DNA of 64,000 nucleotides. Source: Azolla caroliniana. Its lineage: Eukaryota; Polypodiophyta. The stretch lies in the NCBI GenBank assembly GCA_043228905.1, contig JBHGNT010000003.1, positions 22,568,001 to 22,632,000 of the forward strand, written 5' to 3'. Below, piece after piece: positions 40,921 to 52,164 of this stretch (position 1 is its first letter; each line of letters starts with the position of its first letter). Below the pieces are notes generated by a model. The model was not told the DNA's origin. It saw only the letters and a list, made by a program, of their open reading frames with translations, and ran no database searches. Made by a program: the position numbers and the translations under genes.

Positions 40921-43900
40921 GTGAGAAATTAAAACCCTAAGATAAGTCATCTCTGTCGATCTTTCATCTCAATGTATTTGGTAATTTGATGTGCAGAATT
41001 TCTGTAAATTTGATGTTTTTGAATGTAATTGGTTAACTTTTCTAATTGTTCAACTTTTTATTCTTGTAATGCGATTGATTTGTTCCACAAGTTACCAGTA
41101 AATATGATGTTTTTGATTAATGATCGTCTGACAGTTGATGTATTTAATGACATACTTTATTATTTTCAACCACTTTCCATGTATGTTGAGTCGGATTGAC
41201 GTCTTCAATTACTATTTGTGTGTACTTTGATGTATTTGACAAACTATTTATATTCAATATAGTATTTGACTGTCCTAACTTGACATATTTGATACACTGT
41301 TTGTGAGTAATTCGATGTATTTGATCATCTATTTGTAATTTCCAAATCTTTTTCAGTATTTTAATATATCTGCCCAACTATTTGCCTGTAATTTGATGTG
41401 CCTGACCACTTGTCTATAATTTGATGTTATTTTATCAACTATTTATCTGTGAGAAATACTCACGTAAAGAATGACTTGATTTCAATTGTCCAATTCCTTA
41501 ATCTCAATGCTTTTCTCCTTTATCTCATCAATGAAAGCCATTCAATTGGATCCATTTGAAATTTGGAGCCTTCAATGGATTGATTCGAAGTTTTTTTTAA
41601 AACTTCAATGTTTCAATGAACTTAATGGAACAATTCCTTCCAAATTTCAAACCTTTTCATTTTTATTATTTTTGAGGAATTTCCTTTGAAACTTTGAAGA
41701 TCTTTTTGTTTTAACGGATGCTCATTGTTGTCAAATCTTCAATGGATTGTTCGGAAGGAGTAAATATCCTTTGTAAGAACTGGTAATCTATAGTTTGAGA
41801 AGCCTAGTTTGAATAGTTTCATGCAAATCCTAGTTGCCTTCGTTAGAACTTAACGCTGGTAGATGGGTAGTCTATCGTTTTGAGGAGCCAAGTTTGAACA
41901 GTTTTACGCAAAGCTTATATTTGAGAACCCTAGTTTGAATAGTTTTATGTAAAGCTTATATTTGAAGCAGTCTATTGTTTTGAATAATTATGAAAAGCCT
42001 ATTTTTGAGGAAGAAATTATTCTGGTAGCATTGTATTGAGAGGCCTAGTTTTGAATAGTTTTAATCTAAAGCCTACGTTCAAAGATGAAGTTAGTAGATC
42101 TCTTCTTAATAAGTACATGATATTTTTGTCAAATTTGTCGACCTCTATTTCTAATTAATATTTTTTCTGATTTCTTTTATTGTGATTATACCCAATAACA
42201 ATGCATTTTGTTAAATTTGTCGATATCTTTTTCTAATTAAGAGTTTCTTTGACGTTTTTATTGTGATTATACTTATAACTTCTATCTCTCTTTCACTCTC
42301 TGCCTTGTACGTTAATTCATAATGCATAATACATTTGACGGTGAATCACATTATGCATTTGAAGTTTCTACGAATCAGTTTGAAAGATTCCTTTAAGGTT
42401 TCCATGGATTGTTTTGGAGGAATATCCCTTGATTTGGTTTGTGCACATTGTGCTGGTTAAACATTCGACGGATTGTTTTGAAAGAATATAATAAATTCAT
42501 TCAGTTGAATGTGTTCTCATTGTGTTCAAAATTTCAGTAGAGTGTTCGAAAGGAGGATTCCTTTTGTTAAAGGTGGTTAAAAGCTTCAATGGATTCATTC
42601 TGAAAGAACATTCTTTTTGTTAAAAGGTGGTTAAAAGCTTCAATGGATTCATTCGAAAAGAACATTCTTTCATTAGATGTGTATACCCTCAATGGTCTAG
42701 ATTGAAGGGAATTATATTCATTTTGTTTGACATGTTCTCATGGTGGTTAAATCTTTAATTGATTGTTTTGAATAGCATTCCTCATGATGCATGTGTTCTC
42801 ATTGGGGTTAGTTAGACCTTGAATGGATTGTTTTAAAGAAGCATTTTTGTTTGAGTGTTAAAATTTGTGAATCTTCAGAAGCAATGTGGGGGATGTCACT
42901 TGGGCAACCACTCGAAGGAATGGATGCTCAATATTATCCCAATCAGTATCCTGAACGTCCTGATGAGCCGGATTGCTCTTATTACATGCGAACAGGAGTA
43001 TGCGGTTTTGGGGCTAATTGTAAATTTAACCATCCACCCAGTCGTAGATTTGTAAGTGCTTTCTTCCAATTTTCTTGAAATGGTTATGTTTGAAGAATGT
43101 GATGAATTTGTGCTTTTTTCAAATTTGATTGATATGACATAATTTGTTTTGCTTTTAATGATGCACAATATAAGGAAAACTTATTGTGGGCCTTTATATT
43201 TAGGGATATGTCCATATGATTCTACCTATTTTAACATGGTGCATACTTCTTCGTAATGCTGACAATAAGGAATCTGATATGCTGGCTATACACACAGGTT
43301 TATTGTGGGCCTTTATATTTAGGGATATGTCCATATGATTCTACCTATTTTAACATGGTGCATACTTCTTCGTAATGCTGACAATAAGGAATCTGATATG
43401 CTGGCTATACACACAGGTTTATTGTGGGCCTTTATATTTAGGGATATGTCCATATTATTCTACCTATTTTAACATGGTGCATACTTCTCCGTAATGCTGG
43501 CAATAAGGAATCTGATATGCTGGCTATAGGCTGTTGTATTTTATGTTGTAGTGCTCTTGTCATTATGGCTAGTTTTAATAGTGTATGCTGACAAATGCCC
43601 GTTTTAATGTGTACTAAAAGGAAATGAGATTCTTAGCCTTGCATTACGGTGAAGTTATGCTTCATCGGCTTCATTATTTAGGGATGCGTTCAAAAAATTT
43701 AGCTAGTTTAACATGGTGTATGCTTGTTTCCATTGCTCTCGATACGGAAATTTGATATGCTGGGTATGCATGGATATTTTATGCCGTGATGATTTTGGCT
43801 AGGAATTTTAACATTGTATATATTAACCCTTATCTGTAATGATAATTATAAGGAATTTCAATATGGTTAGATACGTTATGTCAAAAGATTGCTTCAGATT

Positions 43901-45373
43901 CAGGTACGGGCATTGAAATAATGTCAACGTTCCAACATGTTGGATATTAACCCTTGTTTAATGTCATATTCACCGGAAGACAATCAAATGGATTATGCAG
44001 AAGCTCTTTACTTTTGAGTTGAGTATGGGCGCCAACATGGTTGTCAATGTGCCTGTAATACTTTGTGATATGTTAAATTGTGATTGTTGGTAGTTTTAAC
44101 ATGGTGCATATTAATCCTTGCTTAAAAAAATCTCTGAATACAGTGTTTCCATGGAACTTGGTAATTAAAATCATGTGTTTCTGCATACATTGAGTGACAA
44201 GTGGGAACTTTCCAGTTCACAAATCGGGGTGTTGGTGGTGAATATCCAGAGAGACATGGACAACCAGAATGTCAAGTAAGTAGTTTTTCATTAGAACTAG
44301 TGTTCATGTTCCATACTCAATCTATAGAATCCAACAATTATGTTAACATTGTTAAAAAAACCTAAATATTATATGTGCATATATAATCTTAATTAGGATT
44401 CAAGCAATACTAGTAAGGCTAGGGTTGGGCTCAATAGCACGTGGATGGATGGGTTTGTGCATGCAGAGTTTGGATAGCTATCGTGTGGAGCATATGCCTA
44501 TTAGCCGTTTAATGTTAGCTGTGCATGTCTTTTTTACCGACTCCTGTTGTGTAACAATAATTAGAAATGGATATAAAATTTCTTATACTTGTTATTTTCC
44601 AAATTACTATCTTATACATGCAGTACTATCTGAAAACTGGTAATTGCAAGTTTGGACCATCGTGTAAATTTCATCATCCACGTGAAAAAGCTGGAACTGC
44701 TGGGCGAGCTCAACTCAATGCTCTCAATCTACCTTTGCGTCCGGTAAAAACTATGGAAGATTATGAATGATATGATTTAAAATATTGTTTGCGGTAGAAA
44801 TGTTTTCTGGCGTTTTATCAAAAGCAAAGAATAGCTCAATAAAAAACTCTAGACTAAATGAAGCCTAAAATAACAAATCCTTCTATTTGAGGAATTCACA
44901 AATCATAATTTACCAACCCATTTCTGGTTTTCAAAAGCTATAAAAACCTAAATATAACCCTTATTGTGCTTCTATAATTAAACAAGTCTGAGAGGCAATT
45001 CCATGCTTTTCGTTTCTGGATTATACATTCCAAACAATACTTACAGCGATTTGTTTTTGGGGTTTGTGGGCTTCTGTTGGATCAGGGCGAGAAGGATTGT
45101 GCATACTATATGAGAACAGGAGGGTGCAAATATGGAGTAACATGCAAATTCCATCACCCACCTCCAATGTTGTCTATTCAAGGCTCAGCCCTGATGTTTC
45201 CTGGATCATCCGCAAACTCTTCGCAAATTCCTCACCAAACGTATCCCAGCCTCTCGGGTTGGTCAATCCATAGGTCCCCCTATTTGCCCTCTCCTGGTCC
45301 CTCGGATTTCACGCCAATTCTTATTCCTTCTCCCCAGGTCCCTATACCCTCATGGAATCCTTATTCTGTAAGT

Positions 45374-45409
<36 letters not shown>

Positions 45410-48400
45410 TTCTCTCTCTCTGCAAACTCTCACATCGGTGTTTGGGGTCATTCCTGAAATGGTCTATTTTAACCTGTTCAAAAGGACAAAATGAAATATG
45501 ACACCAAAAAGAGAAAGTGTAGAATGTTTTTAATGCAAAGACGGGCGCGTTGGGGTTTGTAAAATATAAAGGGGAGTAGGTTACAATTTCCTAATTATAT
45601 TCTTTCTAATCCCTTATTCAGAAAGTTTGATTCTCTAGTTCTAAATGCAGCATAATATATTCTTTCTATCGTTCAGCTTGAAGTGTGAAAAATTAGATAT
45701 TGTTTAGAATCCTTCTTGCGTGAGTCCAAATATGATGTTCTTAATGCTTCATACGTCAGGACATAGAAATACAGAATTGAACTTAGTGGATGAGGATAAG
45801 ATATTTGTTTCTGATCCTTATCCACCAAGTTTAACTCTGTATTCTAATGTCCTGATATATGAAACCTAGCATAATATGTCCTGTTTAATCTTACATCTGA
45901 ATATGATATATACCTAGCATAATATGTCCTATTTAATCTTACATCTGAACATTATATATACCTAGCATAATATGTCCTATCTGAACATGATATATCGCCT
46001 GCATTCAAGACATAATTGAATACGGATTGGACACACTAACTAATAGCTTCAAATTATGCATTGTATGCAAGTTTCCAAAGTCAACTATTTATAGTGTACT
46101 ATATCTTATTATTTACATAAGTATATTCGTCTGATCTATTATGTTTTTGCTGTTATGTATTATAGATTACTTATCTACTTAAAATTCAATCATACAATTC
46201 ATAGAGAACAGCATTAATATATGTGTGCTTGAGTGGCCCAATTAATTTGTGGGTGGATGTATGAAGCCTATATCTATTGGATAAGTGGCATGATCCAATA
46301 TAGATTCACGTAATAATTCTTTGTAATCTGGATAGTGTTTACTCTTTCTTTCTTAGTTCTGCATGCACAATTATATTTCTTGAATTAAAAAAAAAAAAGC
46401 TGGGATATGGACTGCCAAAAACGAATGCAACTATTTGCATATTTCTCAATAAAGATTAGCCTTGGAATACTAAAGTGTTTTAACTTTAGAATGTTTAGTA
46501 TTAGCTATGACATATGCTCAACTGTACAATATTTAGTTTTATGATAGTGTATGTTTGTCTCCACAATGCTTAGTATTAGCTATAAACTAATACTGTACAT
46601 CAACTTTATCATGTTTTGTATTAACAATGAGCTACTAATTGTTCAGATTTATAATGTTAGTACTTCTGTTATGGTAGTGTTTGATCTTTGACCTCGATTT
46701 TTAAAATGTTTGTAAATATCACCTAGATTAAAATTATTAGTCTTGGGGATATGTACTAGCATTCATAGAATATTATGATCGTACTGTTCCTGTCATACGG
46801 ACAAGGATTGAAATGTCTTTCAATGCCTATTGGAGCGCTCGCCCAGGGCTTGGTAGCTGGCTGCACTGCATCTCCTGCTGCAGAGACCTGAAATTGCATG
46901 CATCTCCCTAGAATGGAATGCTCTTCAACACACAATGCAATACTGAACGATCTCAATAGCCAATTGTGAGTGTTTCTTTATAGCTTGCATTTTGGAGAGA
47001 GTCTCTTTAAAGCTCAAATCTAATATTAATGGGAAAGGAATCTATGGAGGATTTCGGAGCCAATTGTGAGTGTTTCTTTAAAGCTTGCATTGTGGGCATA
47101 GATGATTCTTCATGGGTGGGATCTACGTGGCCAGTTCCTCCAACAGTCGCAACTGCCTGCACATCCATGCAGTTCCAAAACCCATCCTTACATTACATGT
47201 CTAGCTCGCTGTTGGGGTTTTTGAACATGCCTCAATTACTGCCACATCTGGTGAGCCACCCTGAACTTTTCTGAGCAGTTGGCTAGATAAAGCCTTCTGT
47301 ATTATGAACCCTTCAGTTTCCCACATCCGGATTTCCATACCATTGTTGGACAGCTGCAATAGTTTGTGAACGTAAGGATGGCTGTAAGCGGACATGTCCT
47401 CCTGGATTCACAACCATGCAGTTCCTAAACCCATCCTTACATTACATGTCTAGCTCACTGTTGGGGTTTTTCAACATGTCTCAATTACTGCCACATCTGG
47501 TGAGCCAGCCTGAACTTCTCTGAGCAGATGGCTAGATAAAGCCTTCTGTATTATGAACCCTTCAGTTTCCCACATCCGGATTTCATTACCATTGTTGGAC
47601 AGTTGCAATAGTTCGTGAGTGTAAGAATGGCTGGATGCGAACATGTCCTCCCAGATTAGATTGAGCTCTGATCCATCCTGTTCGTATGTTGGAGTGATAT
47701 ACTGCCTGTTATAGGACTTGTGTGGCCATTTTGAAGTACTAGAGTTCTTCCGGTACTTCTCAGACCAAGGCACCATCGTTTTGATCCTCCTTTGTGAGGG
47801 TAAGATGGGGGAAGTTCATGTTCCACTTACACCATAAAATTTTTGTTCTTAAATAGAAGTTCATAGATCCTGATTGGGCCTGTATCGTGCTATCGCCTTG
47901 ATATTCTTCCAGGATTGCTATCCCTCCTGCTCAATGGCTCCAACTTCCTCTATTGAGCGTTGGTGCTATATTTTAAAAGTTGGTATAAAATTTTGCGTAT
48001 TCATCCCACTGCTTTGGAAATTGTCATTGCACCACCTCCTTTACCTGAAGATCTTCCTTCAGGCATTGAAAGTTGAAGTCCCAATGCCATATCCTAACTT
48101 TTAGATCCAGGATTCCATCTTCCTCTCTCGAGTGCCTTTGCTAGGTCTTGTAGTGATTTTGTGCCTCCGTTGCGCTATGCTATATACCTCTTGTTCTTCT
48201 TCAGCTGATTGTAGGCGGATTCAAAATCTGGAAGGCTAGTATTTCTTGCTTTCGCCTCTTCTTGGCCTCTTGTGGTGCCTTAATTTGTAACTCCCACTCA
48301 ACCAATGCACACTCTAGCTTGCGAATGATTGATCTCCTTAAGTAGGTTGGTAGTTTCTCCAAGATCACGCCCCTTCCTGAGCTTTTGAGATGTCTTCAGT

Positions 48401-50614
48401 GGGAAATTCAAGGAGGATGTTGGAAGTGGGATGAGATGATAGCCCGTGGACTTTCTAAGGCCAGTTCCTTCAAATGCCACAAATGCCTTTTCTCTATTTG
48501 AGTAGTCACCACACCCTTCCTTTTATACATAATAACATGTCCGAAAAGGGACTAAAAAAATCCATATTTGGAACTCACTTGATACAATGACGTGTTTCAC
48601 CTAGAGACCATGAAGACAGTCTGTGACAATTGTTTCTCTCTCCTCACCAATTCTTTTATCGTATCATGAATGTTGAGTGACCTTGAGAAAGTCTTTTGAT
48701 AAATAAAAATATCATACTGTGTGTCTTATCTTTATTCCTCCTCGTCCTCCTAGCTGTCCTTATGAAATTATGGGTAATGGTTATCTGACAAAGGACTTAA
48801 AAAGAATAATATCTTGTGACATAGCAGAGAAGGTCTATTCTCCTACACTCATTTTGGTCACTGGAAATGGCAATATACCCAGTCAGCTCCCCATTAAAAG
48901 AAAAATGAAATTCTATGGGTGCCGAGGCTTATGTTTGCATAGTGTTCTTATTTGAAATAGCCCTTAGAAACACATCTAGTATGTTGAGAGCTCAAATATA
49001 GCCTTTGCATCCATCTTTGAGAGTTCAAGTCTAGTCTCCTACACTCACCTTGGTCACTGGAAATTGCAATATACTCAGTCAGCTCCCATTAAAAGAAAAA
49101 TGAAAGTCTATGGGAGTCGAGGTTCATCTTTGCATAATGTTTTTATTCGAAATATCCTGTAGAAACACATGAGAATGAGCGAAAGAATCAGTAAGAAAAA
49201 TTAGGAGAGAAAAACAAGCAGAAACACATTAGAGGGAGAACCAATAAGATAAATTAATGATACGTTGTGTATATTTGACAAGAACTATAAGAGAGAAAAG
49301 TGAGCACTATGCTATAAGTATTGACAAAGGACTAAATATCATGTTTGGGTATGTTTTAATTGAGATGCCAAATATGATCCACGGAACTCAGAAACAATGA
49401 AAAGCTTGATATATCTATAAGGAATGGAATCCTGTCATCTTATTCTCTATAGTAGTCTATATTCATGGTTGTGATAGCATTCTTATGCTAACTCTTGCTA
49501 GTTTTCTAGAAGACATTACAACTTGAATGTGTTGTAAATGAAAATGGCAAACTGTGACTTTATGATATACTTCTAGACCCCCTTTTCTAGTGTAAAAACA
49601 TTGTTTACAAATACAATTCACGTTTCACAGATCATAAAAATCATTTATAGACACATTCAGTTATCATATTTTCATCTTCGAAGTTCTTTATTCCCATGCT
49701 TCCAAATTCCAATAACTTTCAAATAGATGGCAATAAGCTAAGAGCATTTACAATAAATCTACAAGTATTTGTGTCCTCCATAGACAGGTTGATTAGAATA
49801 GGGGAGAACATTCAGCAATAACCTATGAGCATATAGAAGAACTAAAAATATTATGTGTGACTGCTGAAAAGGAATTTGATTAGAATGCAGGGTGAAAAAT
49901 TATCAGTAAGACTAACTGTACAAGAACAAATATCATGTGATGTTGAAAGAATGGATTGATGAGAATTGGTGGGTAAGATATTACTCCTGGAACAAATGAT
50001 CGTTTCTAGTTTTCCAGCTTTTTATACTATGAACGCTAGAATGCCCCAAAGTTTTCAGTAGCTTAGTACATTGCAGGGATATTCTAGTCATTGTCCAACA
50101 CTTAGCGGTATACCTTCTGGTAAATACTTGAGAAACTCTGGGTATTTTTCTTGGTTTTTGTATACTTTTTAATCTAGGTTTTTATAAAACGATAAATCTT
50201 TTTTAAAACAGGCAATGCTAAAAAGTCATTCTTTGGGCTATGTCTCATGATTGGATAGGTTTTTGTTGTGATGTAAAACAGGGAGGGCATGGCATCTTTT
50301 ACAATCGGTTTGGCCATTCCAAATATGACCACTCTTTGAATCCAAATGTATCAACTGCTTCTTATAGTATTACTCCAGCAATGCATTCTGTAAATGCCCC
50401 AATGATGCCTCAGTATTATTCAAGTTCCGTAGAGGAACGCCCAAACTCAGACTCCGGTAATGGCAGTGATGGCGATGATGACCTGTCGCATCCTTTGACT
50501 TCCACAAACACCGAAGGTCAAGATTCTTCGAGCAAGATAATGGAAGATGGAGCTCGGACATTGTCATCATCAAGCAGTGGACCATTCCCAGATATACAGC
50601 AAGGATCGAACTAA
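40743..50614 (+). CDS. Plant CCCH zinc-finger protein of the ZFN1-like family (six-exon model)
   Basis: ZFN-type proteins bind single-stranded nucleic acid through CCCH fingers and are usually nuclear or cytoplasmic RNA/DNA regulators. Exons: 40743-40920, 42879-43051, 44216-44275, 44624-44743, 45086-45367 and 50282-50614. All introns are GT-AG and phases agree (intron 1 phase 1, the others phase 0), giving 381 residues. The Gln/Asn-rich N-terminus is followed by C92-x8-C101-x5-C107-x3-H111, C136-x8-C145-x5-C151-x3-H155 and C182-x8-C191-x5-C197-x3-H201, with the conserved YPERP, QPECQYYLKTG and [10 protein letters not shown] linkers. Family members usually carry five fingers. Here finger 4 was not found in the 4.9-kb intron 5, and finger 5 survives only as [15 protein letters not shown], lacking its cysteines. 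It may be a shortened functional paralogue or a gene decaying from the 3' side. Confidence 0.8.
40921..42878 (+). other. CCCH gene intron 1
   Basis: 1,958 bp, T-rich, GTGAGA..TTCAG. Many degenerate copies of TTTGA(T/A)GTATTTGA and ATTTGTAATTTGATG (41100-41430) and of ATGGATTGTTTTGAAAGAA with CATTC..TTGTTAAA (41500-42850) suggest it lengthened by serial duplication. No gene seen. Confidence 0.7.
42879..43051 (+). CDS. CCCH gene exon 2 (finger 1)
   Basis: Acceptor CTTCAG|AAGC, donor TTT|GTAAGT. Encodes [14 protein letters not shown], the [10 protein letters not shown] linker and the full first CCCH finger. Confidence 0.9.
43181..43528 (+). repeat. 119-bp tandem array in intron 2
   Basis: Three units (43181, 43300, 43419), nearly identical, beginning TTATTGTGGGCCTTTATATT and containing GGATATGTCCATAT, TTTTAACATGGTGCATACTT and TCTGATATGCTGGCTATA. 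Weaker copies of the core follow at about 43700-43770 and 43800-43870. Units 1 and 2 end ACACACAG|GTT, a splice-acceptor-like sequence. Confidence 0.9.
44216..44275 (+). CDS. CCCH gene exon 3
   Basis: A 60-nt exon, acceptor TTCCAG|TTC, donor CAA|GTAAGT. Encodes [20 protein letters not shown], holding only the first Cys of finger 2. The split inside the finger is consistent with a conserved intron position. Confidence 0.85.
44624..44743 (+). CDS. CCCH gene exon 4 (finger 2)
   Basis: Acceptor ATGCAG|TAC, donor CCG|GTAAAA. Encodes [20 protein letters not shown] and [18 protein letters not shown], strongly family-typical. Confidence 0.9.
45086..45367 (+). CDS. CCCH gene exon 5 (finger 3 and Pro/Ser-rich region)
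   Basis: Acceptor GATCAG|GGC, donor TCT|GTAAGT. Encodes [20 protein letters not shown] and the family's [14 protein letters not shown] segment. Reading through the donor adds 29 residues, mainly Leu-Ser from the adjacent CT repeat, then stops at 45455-45457, so intron retention would truncate the protein. Confidence 0.88.
45380..45406. repeat. (CT)n microsatellite just inside intron 5
   Basis: About 13 CT units starting 12 nt past the exon 5 donor, followed by a second short run. Confidence 0.85.
45750..45861. repeat. Foldback hairpin in intron 5
   Basis: Inverted arms of about 50 bp: TCAGGACAT pairs with ATGTCCTGA, AATACAGA with TCTGTATT, and CTTAGTGGAT.AGGAT with ATCCTTATCCACCAAG. The loop is about 10 nt around TATTTGTTTC. 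It could fold in the pre-mRNA. Confidence 0.75.
45865..45998. repeat. 48-bp tandem repeat, 2.8 copies
   Basis: CCTAGCATAATATGTCCT at 45865, 45913 and 45961, each followed by (TTTAATCTTAC)ATCTGAA.AT.ATATA. It abuts the foldback. Confidence 0.85.
46756..48490 (-). pseudogene. Relic of an unidentified gene, antisense inside intron 5
   Basis: Minus-strand frames read like real protein but are broken. 48480-48298 contains [20 protein letters not shown] and [19 protein letters not shown], then shifts frame to [18 protein letters not shown]. 47776-47471 has [20 protein letters not shown] and [20 protein letters not shown], then [20 protein letters not shown]. 47395-47201 is a second copy of the last block. 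A frame at 46956-46756 may be its tail. Stops and frameshifts separate the pieces. I do not recognise the family; it could equally be an old transposon protein. Confidence 0.4.
47166..47663. repeat. 249-bp tandem duplication inside the antisense relic
   Basis: Unit 1 starts at 47166 and unit 2 at 47415, both with CATGCAGTTCC.AAACCCAT, TTACATGTCTAGCTC, GCCACATCTGGTGAGCC and CCCACATCCGGATTTC. Both keep the same minus-strand frame with mostly conservative changes. Confidence 0.85.
48835..49172. repeat. 196-bp tandem duplication in intron 5
   Basis: Copies at 48835 and 49031 begin CTA(T/G)TCTCCTACACTCA and share TTGGTCACTGGAAAT, AGTCAGCTCC, AAAGAAAAATGAAA and a final GAAACACAT. Copy 2 is truncated on the right. 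Confidence 0.8.
49173..50281. other. Rest of intron 5, no exon found
   Basis: No sequence resembling the missing fourth finger (a QPECQFYMKTG-type block with CKFG..C) was seen on the plus strand. The interval is AT-rich and ends at the acceptor AAACAG (50281). Confidence 0.5.
50282..50614 (+). CDS. CCCH gene last exon (decayed finger 5, acidic/Ser-rich tail)
   Basis: Acceptor AAACAG|GGAGGG, in phase with exon 5. It starts where the final finger starts in relatives, but the cysteines are replaced (Gly, Ser) and about six residues are missing before the Asp-His. Then comes an [20 protein letters not shown] tail, an acidic GSDGDDD run and a Ser-rich end, stop TAA at 50612. Frame integrity over 110 codons argues against a fully dead gene. 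Confidence 0.7.
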   Translation, partial: GGHGIFYNRFGHSKYDHSLNPNVSTASYSITPAMHSVNAPMMPQYYSSSVEERPNSDSGNGSDGDDDLSHPLTSTNTEGQDSSSKIMEDGARTLSSSSSGPFPDIQQGSN

Positions 50615-51711
50615 AAATTGGCATCAATTGAGAACAAGTCTGTGGAATCCAATTCAAAACAATGATAAATGGAATGAATATATTGTCTAAAAACAGAAAA
50701 AATATGTTTGTTTTCCTTCACAAGGCTGCAGGAAAAACAAAACAAGAAGCCAGCTCTTTTGTGCATTTTTTCTCCTTTACTGAGAGCTTTCAAAGCAAAG
50801 AAAGCTTTTTTGTGCAAACTGTCTCCTTCACTAAGCTTTCAGAGCAAAGGAGCTCTTTTTGTTCAATTTGGGTCATGTTGATAAGTGGGTCGCCATCGAA
50901 AGGATTAATGGGGTGCTACTGGTTATGATTGACTAATGTATATTTAACCAAATGCTTTTCGTTACTTCTTCAAACTCATAAACAAAAGGCAAAATCCAAC
51001 TCTTTTGGGTTCTTAAGCAAAAGAAAATCTTACGAGCCTATGGGAAAGTGTTTACTAGTGGGTCAAGTTACATCAACTTTACTATTTGTTAACAAAAGCT
51101 ATGAAAGGCATAGCTTTCAAGGTCTTCATTTAATGTAAGGGGAAACAAAAGGAGTTGAAATGAAAAGCTTGGAACATTACAAGCAATCAAACTTGGGAAT
51201 AAAAAGGGAGATTTCTTGCTGGTTTTTGAGTTTTGATAAATAAAGACTTCTCTAGCTTGTATCTTCAAAAGCTACTGTTGTCTCTATTTGAAACCATGTT
51301 GACTCTTCATATTTGGAAGATTTGCCTCACAACTAACTAGTTATGGCATAGCATTCAAAGAGTAGATTTTGGATATGTAATATGAGATGAAAAATTCCCC
51401 GAAAGTTCATATTGACGTATTGGAATATTGCAAGATTGTAGCATTTGTACACTTTAGTGCAAGAATATTCCCCAAAAGCATCTCCTAGAAGAACAACATT
51501 CTTATGGAGGCAATCAACTTTTCCAAAGCATCCATAGATAGATATAGCAAATAAAATAGTCACAGTAATTCCATTACATGTACAACCTAAACATTTAAAG
51601 AAAATGACACGTTCCTTTAGAGACTATAAATTGCTGAAATTTTCGTAGTCACCATTTTCACAAAAACAATAATGTGACTAATTTGAAGATCATTTAGATG
51701 CGTGCGAACAT
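50615..51711 (+). other. 3' flank of the CCCH gene
   Basis: Presumed 3' UTR followed by intergenic DNA. Candidate poly(A) signals AATAAA occur at 51199-51204 and 51239-51244, but they are 580-630 nt past the stop. The frames here contain nothing recognisable. Confidence 0.4.
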
Positions 51712-51712
51712 A

Positions 51713-52164
51713 ATCACGAAGTTTAGTGTACATGGGTTGTAATTATGTATGTATAGCTGACACAAACGTGCGTAGGTATAGTCATGTTACCTGGATAATG
51801 TTGTTAGAAAAGAGTTAGTTGGGAGTTGTAGAGTCAGGGTCACGAAGTTTAGTGTACATGGGTTGTAATTATGTATGTATAGCTGACACAAACGTGCGTC
51901 GGTATAGTCATGTTACCTGGATAATGTTGTTAGAAAAGAGTTAGTTGGGAGTTGTAGAGTCAGGGTAAAATAGTGTTTAATTCAATTTTGCTTGAGTTAA
52001 GGATCAGTTGAGTTTTTTTGCTGTTTTTGGTTGATAGTTTTGGAGTTGTTTCTCCAAGTTGTATATGTTGATCCCATTGTGGATTTGGATAAACTTTGTT
52101 GTATTCTATTTGCTAACTAATGCGAAGTAGTGGTTTTTTGGTAAAAAAAAATCACGAAGTTTAG
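51713..52164 (+). mobile_element. Poly(A)-tailed retro-insertion with 14-bp TSD and internal duplication
   Basis: ATCACGAAGTTTAG flanks the insert at 51713-51726 and 52151-52164. The insert ends TTTTTTGGTAAAAAAAA, the hallmark of target-primed reverse transcription. Its 3' part (52060-52130, GGATTTGGATAAACTTTG) looks like a LINE or SINE 3' region. The first 126 bp, including most of the TSD, are tandemly duplicated (51715-51840 and 51841-51966) with one mismatch. It has no coding capacity, so it is a 5'-truncated LINE or a SINE. Confidence 0.7.

Noticed and set aside
47029-47274. FGANCE-containing frame as a candidate for the missing zinc finger 4
   Set aside because: Only one cysteine falls in a suggestive position and the C-x8-C-x5-C-x3-H spacing is absent. 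The interval belongs to the antisense relic.
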